DNA from: Spirochaetaceae bacterium
GTDB taxonomy: Bacteria; Spirochaetota; Spirochaetia; Treponematales; Breznakiellaceae
Direction: 5' to 3'
Assembly: GCA_031284645.1 (NCBI GenBank)
Contig: JAITXS010000052.1
Span: forward strand, 1 to 16,614
DNA length: 16,614 bases
In this document: positions 1-6,856 of the stretch, in pieces
Layout: each line of letters opens with the position of its first letter
How positions within the stretch are numbered: position 1 is the stretch's first letter
Made by a program: the position numbers and the translations under genes
Notes under the pieces: generated by a model
Seen by the model: the letters and a program-made list of their open reading frames with translations, nothing else
Databases searched by the model: none
Told to the model about the DNA's origin: nothing

Positions 1-57
1 CTTGTTAAGGAGTTGGAAAAACAGGAACATAAAGACCATATTGGCAATGCGGCTTAA
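1..57 (+). CDS. C-terminal 18 residues of an unidentified protein, possibly IS-encoded
   Basis: Frame 1 is open from the left edge to a TAA at 55-57 and encodes the tail LVKELEKQEHKDHIGNAA. It is lysine- and glutamate-rich and stops 8 bases before the first terminal repeat of the insertion-sequence end. In IS21-type elements the ATPase gene istB lies next to this end, so an IstB tail is plausible, but 18 residues are too few to recognise a family. It could equally be a chance open frame. Confidence 0.3.
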   Translation, partial: LVKELEKQEHKDHIGNAA

Positions 58-118
58 TTCCCTAAAGGGGACATTTTCATGTTGGTAAAAAAGGGGACAT
101 TTTCACGTTGCGTTGACA
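1..118. mobile_element. Right end of an insertion sequence, IS21-like
   Basis: Two tandem 21-base units at 65-85 and 91-111 match at 19 positions with a 26-bp period; both contain GGGGACATTTTCA (67-79 and 93-105). The second unit is followed by GCGTTGACA ending at 118. Read from the outside in, the end begins TGTCAACGCAACGTGAAAA, with the terminal TG common to IS21-family elements, which also carry multiple terminal repeats. The family assignment is from memory of such ends; the structure is seen directly. The rest of the element and its other end lie left of the window, so target duplications cannot be checked. A second GTTGACA at 134-140 makes the exact boundary (118 or 140) uncertain. Confidence 0.55.
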
Positions 119-134
119 ACGTAAATGTTAAATG

Positions 135-163
135 TTGACAAAAACCGCTTTTGGTGTTATTGT
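135..163 (+). promoter_or_regulatory. Candidate sigma-70 promoter for pgk
   Basis: A perfect -35 TTGACA at 135-140 is followed after 17 bp by TATTGT at 158-163 (4 of 6 matches to TATAAT). This places a start site near 170 and a leader of about 60 nt before the pgk ATG at 231. Another TTGACA, part of the insertion-sequence end at 113-118, lies 22 bp upstream but has no recognisable -10 at the right distance. The promoter supports the pgk start at 231 over the TTG at 132, which lies upstream of the predicted transcript. Confidence 0.45.
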
Positions 164-230
164 AAATAGAATAAAAGAAAAAATTTTATCTGGATTTTAC
201 ATTATTGAAGGATACAGGTACGGAGGAAAT

Positions 231-1496
231 ATGAATTTAAAGACAGTCAAAGACATTGATTTTACCGGAAAGCGCGTTATTATGCGGGTTGATTTTAATG
301 TCCCGATGAAAAACGGCGTGGTACAGGACGGTACTCGGGTGATTGCGGCTATTCCTACTATAAAATATATTTTGGATCACGGTGTTCGGACACTAACGCT
401 GATGAGTCACTTGGGGGATCCTTTAAAAGACCTTCCCAAGGCAGAGGCAAAAGCGAAGGAAGATGACAAGGTTTTTGACAGGGAAGCTTTTTTCAAAAGC
501 AAATACCGGCTCAGGCCGGTAGCAGAATATCTTGCAGAAAAACTGGGGAAGCCTGTTGTATTTGCGGGAGAAGACGGCGATTTCGGGAAACGGGCCTTTA
601 TTGACGCTCAAAGCGATGGCGCTATTATCATGTTGGAGAATACCCGTTTCCACAAAGAAGAGACCGCGAAAGACAGCGTTGAACGCGATAAACTTGCCAA
701 AGAATTAGCGAGCTACGGGGATATTTTTGTAAATGACGCTTTTGGTACAGCACATCGCGATCACGCCTCAACAGCGTCCATCGCTAAATTTGTGAAAGTC
801 TCCGTTGCGGGCTTGCTTATGAACAGAGAGGTTGAATATCTTGAGCCTATTGTTACAAAGCCGGTAAAACCCCTGGTTGCCGTGATAGGCGGAGCCAAAG
901 TATCGTCAAAGATCGCGGTGCTTTCAAGCCTGTTAAAAAACGCCTCTGCGTTAATAATCGGCGGCGGTATGGCGTATACCTTCCTTAAAGCGCAGGATTA
1001 CAAGATCGGGAAGTCGCTTGTTGAAAACGATCAAATTGAAACGGCACGACAGATACTTCTTGATGCGGCAAAGCAGCATGTGGAAATCGTGCTTCCCTGC
1101 GATAATATCTGTGCGGATAAATTCGAGGCTTCCGCCCGGCCCGTTTATATTGATTCCAATAATATTCCCGATAATTTAATGGGTATGGATGTCGGCGCAA
1201 AAACCCTTGAAAAATACAAAAAAGTTCTTGATACAGCAAAAACAATTGTGTGGAACGGCCCTGTCGGTGTTTTTGAATTTGACGCATTCGCGCATGGTAC
1301 CGAGGAAATCGCCAAGATGATTGCCGATGAAACAGGGAAAGGTGTTGTTACTGTTGTCGGCGGGGGCGATTCGGTTGCGGCGGTGAATAAATTTCATCTG
1401 GCTGACAAGATGAGCCATGTTTCAACAGGCGGCGGAGCCTCTCTTGAGTTACTTGAAGGGAAAAAGCTGCCCGGCATTGATGTTTGTCGGGCTTAA
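231..1496 (+). CDS. pgk: Phosphoglycerate kinase
   Basis: Cytosolic glycolytic enzyme that transfers phosphate from 1,3-bisphosphoglycerate to ADP. The 421-residue product shows RVDFNVP (19-25), LENTRFHKEE, NDAFGTAHRDHAS, GGAKVSSKI, WNGPVGVFE and the C-terminal GGGDSVAAV and STGGGASLELL motifs, covering both lobes. The ATG at 231 is chosen because GGAGGA (222-227) sits 3 nt before it and the family begins here; the open frame extends 33 codons upstream to a TTG. Two oddities follow: the usual SHLGRP reads SHLGDP (59-64), so the arginine expected to contact 3-phosphoglycerate is aspartate, and about 15-20 charged residues are inserted directly after, making it longer than the E. coli enzyme. 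Both are probably treponemal traits. It is the first gene of a unit ending with tpiA. Confidence 0.97.
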   Translation: MNLKTVKDIDFTGKRVIMRVDFNVPMKNGVVQDGTRVIAAIPTIKYILDHGVRTLTLMSHLGDPLKDLPKAEAKAKEDDKVFDREAFFKSKYRLRPVAEYLAEKLGKPVVFAGEDGDFGKRAFIDAQSDGAIIMLENTRFHKEETAKDSVERDKLAKELASYGDIFVNDAFGTAHRDHASTASIAKFVKVSVAGLLMNREVEYLEPIVTKPVKPLVAVIGGAKVSSKIAVLSSLLKNASALIIGGGMAYTFLKAQDYKIGKSLVENDQIETARQILLDAAKQHVEIVLPCDNICADKFEASARPVYIDSNNIPDNLMGMDVGAKTLEKYKKVLDTAKTIVWNGPVGVFEFDAFAHGTEEIAKMIADETGKGVVTVVGGGDSVAAVNKFHLADKMSHVSTGGGASLELLEGKKLPGIDVCRA

Positions 1497-1563
1497 ACCC
1501 GAAAGCATCATGGGTATTGATTTTTCATAAACGACATAATTTGAAATAGAGGAGACATAAGAA

Positions 1564-2067
1564 TTGAAAAAAATGAAAAAATTTCGAGGAATATTGACGG
1601 CATTTGTTTTTTTGAGTCTGGGACTCAGTATGATTTCGTGTGCGAGTACGCCTGTGGAGGAAGCTCCGGTAGAGGAAGCCCCGCCGCCCGTCGCCCCGCC
1701 GCCGCCGGTAGTTAAGCCGGAGACACCCACAGGGCCTGCGTTGAGTCTGGATATTACCGGTGCCAAGAAGTATACCGTAAAGCAAGGGGATACACTCGCT
1801 AAAATCGCCGGAGAACAGTATAAAGACAACACGGACGGCGCGTTTTATTTTCCGATTATCATGAAAGCTTCCGAAGATCTGGTAAAAAATCCGGATTTTA
1901 TTCTTCCCCGTATGGTGCTTACTGTTCCTGATCTACAGAGAAATCTTGCATCCGCTGATACAAAAGCTTATGTCAATTCTTTGCTGATAGACGCAGCGAA
2001 ATATTATGAAGCGCAAAAACGCTATTCCGGAACTACAGCCGGTTTAAGGGCTATAGCCGCAAAATAA
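1564..2067 (+). CDS. LysM-domain lipoprotein
   Basis: A 167-residue secreted lipoprotein, probably anchored in a membrane and binding peptidoglycan. The N-terminus has lysines, a hydrophobic stretch (10-24) and a loose lipobox ending SMISC with the lipidated Cys at 26, as is usual in spirochaetes. Residues 27-58 are a proline-, valine- and glutamate-rich linker with PVEEAPVEEAPPPVAPPPP. A LysM motif starts at about 69 (KYTVKQGDTLAKIAG) and ends near 122 (ILPRMVLTVPDL). The rest is an alpha-helical tail ending QKRYSGTTAGLRAIAAK. The start is the TTG at 1564 because GAGGAGA (1549-1555) lies 8 nt before it; the ATG at 1573 would be 17 nt away. It lies 67 bp after pgk with no terminator between them and 136 bp before tpiA. 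Its substrate and exact role are not evident. Confidence 0.85.
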   Translation: MKKMKKFRGILTAFVFLSLGLSMISCASTPVEEAPVEEAPPPVAPPPPVVKPETPTGPALSLDITGAKKYTVKQGDTLAKIAGEQYKDNTDGAFYFPIIMKASEDLVKNPDFILPRMVLTVPDLQRNLASADTKAYVNSLLIDAAKYYEAQKRYSGTTAGLRAIAAK

Positions 2068-2203
2068 GTTGGGAAATCCTTCCGGCGCTTCAATCCTTAG
2101 AGTCATCTATGGAGGATGTGTCGGGATGTCGTTCTTTAAAACAAAGCCATCCTGAAAGCTAAAGTCTTGCGGAAGGCCTTGGGAATATTATAAAGGAATA
2201 ATT

Positions 2204-2962
2204 ATGAGTAGAGATTACTATATTGCGGGTAACTGGAAAATGCATAAAACCCGTGCGGAAGCGGTCGACCTTGCAACTAAATTAGTGGCTGAGTTAGCAG
2301 ATGGTAGCCACAAGTATCTTATCGCTCCTTCTTTTACCTCGTTAGAGGCGGTAGCATTGATCGTGAAGGGGACTCGTATTCGGTTGGGGGCACAAAACTG
2401 CGCGAGCGAAGAGCAGGGCGCCCATACAGGGGAAGTTTCGGTTCTTCAATTAAAAGATGTCGGGGTACAAACCATCATACTGGGGCACAGTGAAAGACGG
2501 CATATCTATAAAGAAGATGACGCGCTTATCAATAAAAAACTTCTCCTTGCGTTAAAACACGGATTCGAGATTATTCTTTGTGTCGGTGAACTGCTTGAAG
2601 AACGCGAATCGGGGAAAGCCGAAGCAGTATGTGAAAGACAAATAGTCGAAGGTTTAAAAGGTGTTCCCGCCGCTGATTTGGACAGGATTGTTATTGCCTA
2701 TGAGCCTGTCTGGGCAATCGGCACCGGAAAAACTGCCACCCCGGAAGACGCAGACGCGATTCATGCATATATTCGCAATCTTATCGGAAAACTTTACGGG
2801 AACGAGGCTGCGAAAAAAATCATTATACAATACGGCGGATCGGTAAAGCCCGAAAACGCCGCGGAACTTATGGCTAAAGAAAATATCGATGGTGCTTTAG
2901 TTGGCGGTGCGGCACTCAAAGCCGAAAGCTTTGTGGCTATCGCAAAATTTAAGGCTAGCTAA
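2204..2962 (+). CDS. tpiA: Triosephosphate isomerase
   Basis: Interconverts dihydroxyacetone phosphate and glyceraldehyde 3-phosphate in glycolysis. The 252-residue length is normal for the family. The signature elements are intact: NWKMHKT with Asn10 and Lys12, GHSERR with catalytic His95, AYEPVWAIGTGKTATPEDA with catalytic Glu167 followed by the flexible loop 6 (168-179), and the phosphate-binding YGGSVKPEN (210-217) and GALVGGAAL. The ATG at 2204 has AAAGGA (2192-2197) 6 nt upstream. It is the last gene of the pgk unit; a strong intrinsic terminator follows at 3032. The 136-bp gap before it shows no convincing promoter, so transcription from the pgk side is likely. Confidence 0.97.
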   Translation: MSRDYYIAGNWKMHKTRAEAVDLATKLVAELADGSHKYLIAPSFTSLEAVALIVKGTRIRLGAQNCASEEQGAHTGEVSVLQLKDVGVQTIILGHSERRHIYKEDDALINKKLLLALKHGFEIILCVGELLEERESGKAEAVCERQIVEGLKGVPAADLDRIVIAYEPVWAIGTGKTATPEDADAIHAYIRNLIGKLYGNEAAKKIIIQYGGSVKPENAAELMAKENIDGALVGGAALKAESFVAIAKFKAS

Positions 2963-3031
2963 CAACATACTTAAACGTCGCTCTTAAAGCATCCATTTGT
3001 CCTGCTCGGAAGGCTTCATACAAGCCGCCCC

Positions 3032-3065
3032 TATCCGGAGCATTGTCTCCGGATACTATTTTTTT
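3032..3065 (+). terminator. Intrinsic terminator after tpiA
   Basis: Perfect 9-bp stem TATCCGGAG (3032-3040) and CTCCGGATA (3047-3055) with loop CATTGT, followed by CTA and seven T residues (3059-3065). It is a classic rho-independent terminator for the pgk-LysM-tpiA unit, 69 bp after the tpiA stop. Confidence 0.9.
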
Positions 3066-3075
3066 AAAAACACGG

Positions 3076-3113
3076 ATGGGTATAAAAATAAACGAAATTT
3101 TTATACCCATTTT
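3076..3113 (+). terminator. Perfect 14-bp inverted repeat, second terminator or operator
   Basis: ATGGGTATAAAAAT (3076-3089) and its exact reverse complement (3097-3110) flank a 7-nt loop AAACGAA; the run TTTT follows at 3110-3113. Two more G-T pairs could extend the stem. It starts 11 bp after the terminator of the upstream unit and ends 50 bp before the likely start of the receptor gene. The short T run makes it a possible back-up terminator; its position and its internal TATAAA also fit a repressor site or leader hairpin controlling the receptor gene. The sequence alone does not decide. Confidence 0.6.
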
Positions 3114-3163
3114 GATTCTGTCTTATTAAAAATCAAGCCTTGGAGAGTTATCTGTTATATGAT

Positions 3164-5659
3164 GTGAAAAACAGGATTTTTTTAATTTCAACTCTTATCC
3201 TTGTTTTTCCGTTTACATCACTTTTTGCGCGCAATCTCGCAATTCTTGTTGAAGATGCAGATTTACAGATTCCTCTGGAAGGTGCGGAGATTCATAGTTC
3301 TGATGGAAACATCACAATCTGCGATGAGGACGGAAAGGCTCGTCTTAATCTCCTTGATGAACATTCTGATTATATCCTGATAACTTACCCGGGTTATGAT
3401 AATTACCGCTTTGTAATTCCGTCAGAAGGTCTCTTTTTTGTCGTCAATTTACATCTTTTACACCCTCTTGAAAACAAAGAATTAGTTTTTATCGGGACCA
3501 ACCCCGACGAAGAGGGAGCGTCCCTTGGACGAAATTTCGCGTTAAACAAAAAACAAGTGGATATTGTTTCCCGGATTGGACTTGTAGAAGATGTTATGAA
3601 TGTGGTAAAACTTTTACCCGGAGTCGGGTATGCCGGATTTTTTAATGCTCAGCCTTCTCTTCGCGGCGGGGAACCCGGAGATTTAACGGCTGTCTTTGAC
3701 GGATTTTATATTAGTAATCCTTATCATTGGGGCGGTGCTTATTCGATTTTTAATCCCCATATGGTTGAAAGAGTGACTCTTTCGCACGGTGTTTTTTCGG
3801 CGCGTTATGGTCATACGATTTCCGGCATACTTGAAGTCATTTCGAAAAAAGCTTCAAACCAATACACTCAGGCGGAAGTCAGTGTATCGACCAGTGCTCT
3901 GGATATTTCTCTTTCAATGCCGCTGGGATTCAACACCTTAAATCCTTCGCTGGGCGGCGCGCTTTCTATTATGGGGAAAGCAAGCTATTGGGACGGATAC
4001 GTTGCTTTTATCCAAGCGCTTTCAAATACTGTGCCTTTCTTGCAGGTGATGAATTCCGTTAAACAAGCCCCTTATATCAGAAGCGGCTCACTACAGGCTC
4101 ATTACCGCTGGAATTCCTACCTTGAGGCAAAAATAAACAGTTATGTCGGGAATGATGGAGTTGAGCTTGAATATCAGAACCATGACAGCACAGCAAATTT
4201 ATTAGGAAACAGCGACGGTGACTTGCGTTTTTTTTGGGATAACACGACAGCTTTTATTTCTGCGGCTGCCATATACAATCCTGCGGCAGACATGGCAATA
4301 AAAGGCACTTTTGGCGTTGGCATGAATAATACGGTATATGAGACTTATACAAAGGATATCCTTAAAATAAATACAAATTTGCTGACTATCACGACAAAAG
4401 ATAATTATACAAACAGAACAAACAGCGCACAGGGAAGGGTTGAATTTGATTGGGGTTTAAATCAGACTTGTTTGCTTTCTTTTGGATCCGAAGAAGTCTT
4501 TAAACAATGGATAATGGAATACGACAATAATTTGAAAACGGAAAAGGAAATAAGCCCCGGTAATTATGCGCAAAAAGATATTTATACTCCGGGCAGCAGG
4601 AATAACGCCTTGTTTTCCTCGGGATGGAGCATATTGGAATATAATTCGCTTAATAAAAAATACCGGATAGAGTTTGGATTACGCGCAGATCAGATTTATT
4701 TTATGGGCGAGGATTTTTCCGTCAATTCAGTGCCTGCTATAAATCCGCGTCTTGATCTTGATTATATGGTTTTTTCGGACAAGAAATATATTGACCGCTT
4801 AACGCTTAGCTTCGGGAGCGGTTTGTTTTCTGCTTTGAATCAAACGATCACAACAATGAATAAACAGAACGGTTTAAAAGAATTAATGCAGACACGATCA
4901 TGGACAAGTTTGCTTGGTCTAAAACTCGATTTTATTCGGGGCTGGAATTTGAATTTTGAAATGTATTATAAATATGTTTTTGACAGAGCTTATTACCGAA
5001 TAGAAGAAATAGACACATCAGTAGGACTTGTTTATTTTTTTAACGGGACGGCTCATATATATGGTTTTGATCTTATGCTTCAAAAAGTTGAAACTTCAAC
5101 AATAAACGGATGGCTTTCGTATTCTTTTAATTACGCACGTTACTATGATCCGGACGGGAACCGCGCGTTTTTCGGAGCGGATTTCCCGGGAGGCTTTGAC
5201 CGGTGGTATTATCCCGAATTTCATCGTTTTCATACTATCAATCTGGTTGCAAATTACCCGTTAAGCAGACGTTTTAATATTTATGTCCGAACCGGTTTTG
5301 TCTCCGGTATGCCGGATATAGATCATGACATACAAAGTTATAATATGGTACTGCCCAACGGGAACGGCCCTGTTTTTAAAATAACAAAATACCGAGATAA
5401 CTCCACTTATTCTGATACAAAGCGGAAAATATTTACCATACCCTTAGATATAAAATTATCGTATTATTTTTTTTATAAAAACGGCAAAACACAAGGAGAG
5501 CTTTACTTCGCAATTGAAAACGCCCTTGTCCTTGTACTGCCAAAAGATGATAACTTTGTTTTAAATCCTTATACAGGAAAGACACAAGAGGGCGCCGGTA
5601 CAGCTCTATATCAACTTCCTATCCCTATGATTTCTTTTGGTATAAGATGGTCGTATTAG
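3164..5659 (+). CDS. TonB-dependent receptor-like outer membrane protein
   Basis: An 831-residue beta-barrel protein expected in the outer membrane, probably importing a ligand with TonB energy. From the GTG at 3164 it starts MKNR followed by a hydrophobic segment and a likely signal cleavage after SLFA (about 22). Residues 25-100 resemble a carboxypeptidase-regulatory-like beta domain (PLEGAEI, DEDGKARLNL, ITYPGYDNY). A plug domain follows at about 135-230 (VEDVMNVVKLLPGVG, PSLRGGEPGDLTAVFDG, GHTISGILEVISKKA). The remainder is rich in alternating aromatic strands and ends FGIRWSY with a C-terminal aromatic typical of outer membrane proteins. No clear TonB box is visible. The frame is open back to a TTG at 3140, but GTG gives the better signal peptide; the GGAGAG at 3142-3147 is 16 nt from it, so the start is uncertain. 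The substrate is unknown. Confidence 0.8.
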   Translation: MKNRIFLISTLILVFPFTSLFARNLAILVEDADLQIPLEGAEIHSSDGNITICDEDGKARLNLLDEHSDYILITYPGYDNYRFVIPSEGLFFVVNLHLLHPLENKELVFIGTNPDEEGASLGRNFALNKKQVDIVSRIGLVEDVMNVVKLLPGVGYAGFFNAQPSLRGGEPGDLTAVFDGFYISNPYHWGGAYSIFNPHMVERVTLSHGVFSARYGHTISGILEVISKKASNQYTQAEVSVSTSALDISLSMPLGFNTLNPSLGGALSIMGKASYWDGYVAFIQALSNTVPFLQVMNSVKQAPYIRSGSLQAHYRWNSYLEAKINSYVGNDGVELEYQNHDSTANLLGNSDGDLRFFWDNTTAFISAAAIYNPAADMAIKGTFGVGMNNTVYETYTKDILKINTNLLTITTKDNYTNRTNSAQGRVEFDWGLNQTCLLSFGSEEVFKQWIMEYDNNLKTEKEISPGNYAQKDIYTPGSRNNALFSSGWSILEYNSLNKKYRIEFGLRADQIYFMGEDFSVNSVPAINPRLDLDYMVFSDKKYIDRLTLSFGSGLFSALNQTITTMNKQNGLKELMQTRSWTSLLGLKLDFIRGWNLNFEMYYKYVFDRAYYRIEEIDTSVGLVYFFNGTAHIYGFDLMLQKVETSTINGWLSYSFNYARYYDPDGNRAFFGADFPGGFDRWYYPEFHRFHTINLVANYPLSRRFNIYVRTGFVSGMPDIDHDIQSYNMVLPNGNGPVFKITKYRDNSTYSDTKRKIFTIPLDIKLSYYFFYKNGKTQGELYFAIENALVLVLPKDDNFVLNPYTGKTQEGAGTALYQLPIPMISFGIRWSY

Positions 5660-5697
5660 GGTTTTGTTGACAATTTTTTTAAAGCGGATGTATTAAG

Positions 5698-6321
5698 ATG
5701 AAAGCACATTATGAAAAATCTGATTTCTGGGCGGAAAAAGCGCGAAAAGAGGACTACCCGGCACGTTCGGTCTATAAATTACGGGAAATTGACAAGAAAT
5801 TCAAACTCCTTGGGAAAAACGCGAATAAGCCCTTTCATATTTTGGATTTGGGTGCTGCTCCGGGAAGTTGGAGCCTTTATGTGCTGCGCCATCTTTCGGG
5901 CAGCGGCTTCCTCTGCGCTTGTGATTTAAAACCACTTTCCCGCGAGTTTGACGCCAATCTTTTTGATAATACCGATAGATTTTTCTTTTTACAGGGAGAT
6001 TTTACGCAGGATGAAAATCATGCAATTATTGAGCGATATGCCCCGTACGGGCTTATTATCAGTGATGCGGCTCCAGCAACATCGGGGATGCGTTCTCTTG
6101 ATACTGCGCGTTCCCTTGCTCTCTCTGAAAGCGTGTTGGAATCCGCTCAAAAAACGCTCTCGCCGGCCGGTAATCTTGTGATAAAAATTTTTCAAGGGGG
6201 GGAAAGTCCGGAGTTTTTAAAAAAAATCCGCCTTTTTTTTAATGAGGTAAAAACATTTAAACCCTCATCATGCCGTAGTAACTCTTTTGAAACCTATGTA
6301 ATCGCGTTGGGGAAAAAGTAA
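5698..6321 (+). CDS. rlmE: 23S rRNA (uridine-2'-O)-methyltransferase RlmE (FtsJ)
   Basis: A 207-residue SAM-dependent methyltransferase expected to 2'-O-methylate the A-loop uridine (U2552 in E. coli) of 23S rRNA in the large ribosomal subunit. The K-D-K-E catalytic tetrad is complete: Lys27 in ARSVYKL, Asp123 in ISDAAPATSG, Lys163 in VIKIFQGG and Glu198 in NSFETYV. The SAM-binding loop is ILDLGAAPGSWS (48-59). The N-terminal YEKSDFWAEKARKEDYPARS matches the family. The ATG at 5698 has only a weak ribosome binding site (GCGGA at 5684-5688). It lies 38 bp after the receptor gene with no terminator between, so it may be reached by read-through. Confidence 0.95.
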   Translation: MKAHYEKSDFWAEKARKEDYPARSVYKLREIDKKFKLLGKNANKPFHILDLGAAPGSWSLYVLRHLSGSGFLCACDLKPLSREFDANLFDNTDRFFFLQGDFTQDENHAIIERYAPYGLIISDAAPATSGMRSLDTARSLALSESVLESAQKTLSPAGNLVIKIFQGGESPEFLKKIRLFFNEVKTFKPSSCRSNSFETYVIALGKK

Positions 6322-6348
6322 ATAGTTCCGGATTAAGTCCGAGCCTGC

Positions 6349-6378
6349 TTGTTTTTTCAAAGAGATTGTTTCTATAAT
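6349..6378 (+). promoter_or_regulatory. Candidate promoter for the lepB-ftsI-permease operon
   Basis: A perfect -10 TATAAT at 6373-6378 is preceded after 18 bp by TTGTTT (6349-6354; 3 of 6 matches to TTGACA). A transcript would start near 6385, about 50 nt before the lepB ATG at 6436. The hexamers lie in the 114-bp gap after rlmE and inside the upstream extension of the lepB frame, which argues against the TTG at 6349 being the start codon. Confidence 0.5.
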
Positions 6379-6435
6379 CAAGACGGGTTGTTGTTTTTAC
6401 TTTTGAGATTATTCAAAGAAAAGACGGCGTTAACT

Positions 6436-6843
6436 ATGAATACCAAAAAAAAATCGGTCGCGCTTGCGATTTTACTGGCTTTTTTTGCGGCGGCTGTGAT
6501 GAAACTTTTTTGTTTTGATTTTATTATTGTTGAAGGTGAATCAATGTTCCCGGTGATACACAACGGGACCCTTCTTTTCGTTAACAGGCTTGCTTATGGT
6601 TTTAGACCGCCGTTTTCAAATAAGTATCTAGTGCGCTGGGCTTTGCCGGAAAAGGGAGATGCGGTACTTTTTTATACACCTCTTGGGGATTTGGCGGTAA
6701 AACGCAGCGCCGGATTTTTTAAAGGTAAAAGCAATAGCATATATTGGACTGCGCTTGGCGATAATAGCACGGCGTCCTTTGATTCACGATCTTACGGTCC
6801 TGTTTCCGTAGATAGCATAATCGGGAAAGCAGTCGGATATTAA
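6436..6843 (+). CDS. lepB: Short signal peptidase I (S26 family)
   Basis: A membrane-anchored Ser-Lys protease that removes signal peptides from exported proteins. From the ATG at 6436 it has 135 residues, well below the usual 180-320. MNTKKK is followed by one membrane segment (about 8-27), then the catalytic box VEGESMFPV with Ser36, DAVLFYTPLGDLAVKRSAG with catalytic Lys89, and the C-terminal ALGDNSTASFDSRSYGPV (107-123) with a G-D-N and S-x-D-S-R core. The extra domain between the Lys box and the GDN box is reduced to a few residues, giving a minimal catalytic core. The frame is open 29 codons further upstream to a TTG at 6349, but that region contains the promoter and lacks a ribosome site. 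ftsI starts 13 bp after its stop. Confidence 0.85.
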   Translation: MNTKKKSVALAILLAFFAAAVMKLFCFDFIIVEGESMFPVIHNGTLLFVNRLAYGFRPPFSNKYLVRWALPEKGDAVLFYTPLGDLAVKRSAGFFKGKSNSIYWTALGDNSTASFDSRSYGPVSVDSIIGKAVGY

Positions 6844-6856
6844 ATTTGGATATTAA

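Noticed and set aside
1487..1502. Hairpin TCGGG/CCCGA at the pgk stop codon
   Set aside because: Only 5 bp with no following T run; not a terminator.
2167..2194. TTGCGG and TATAAA 16 bp apart before tpiA
   Set aside because: The -10 would overlap the tpiA ribosome binding site, leaving no room for a leader.
5667..5696. TTGACA and TATTAA 18 bp apart before rlmE
   Set aside because: A start site from this pair would fall inside rlmE, after its ATG at 5698, so it cannot be the promoter for the full gene.
6328..6357. Possible terminator after rlmE (CGGA/TCCG and a later T run)
   Set aside because: The stem is only 4 bp and the T run begins about 12 nt after it.
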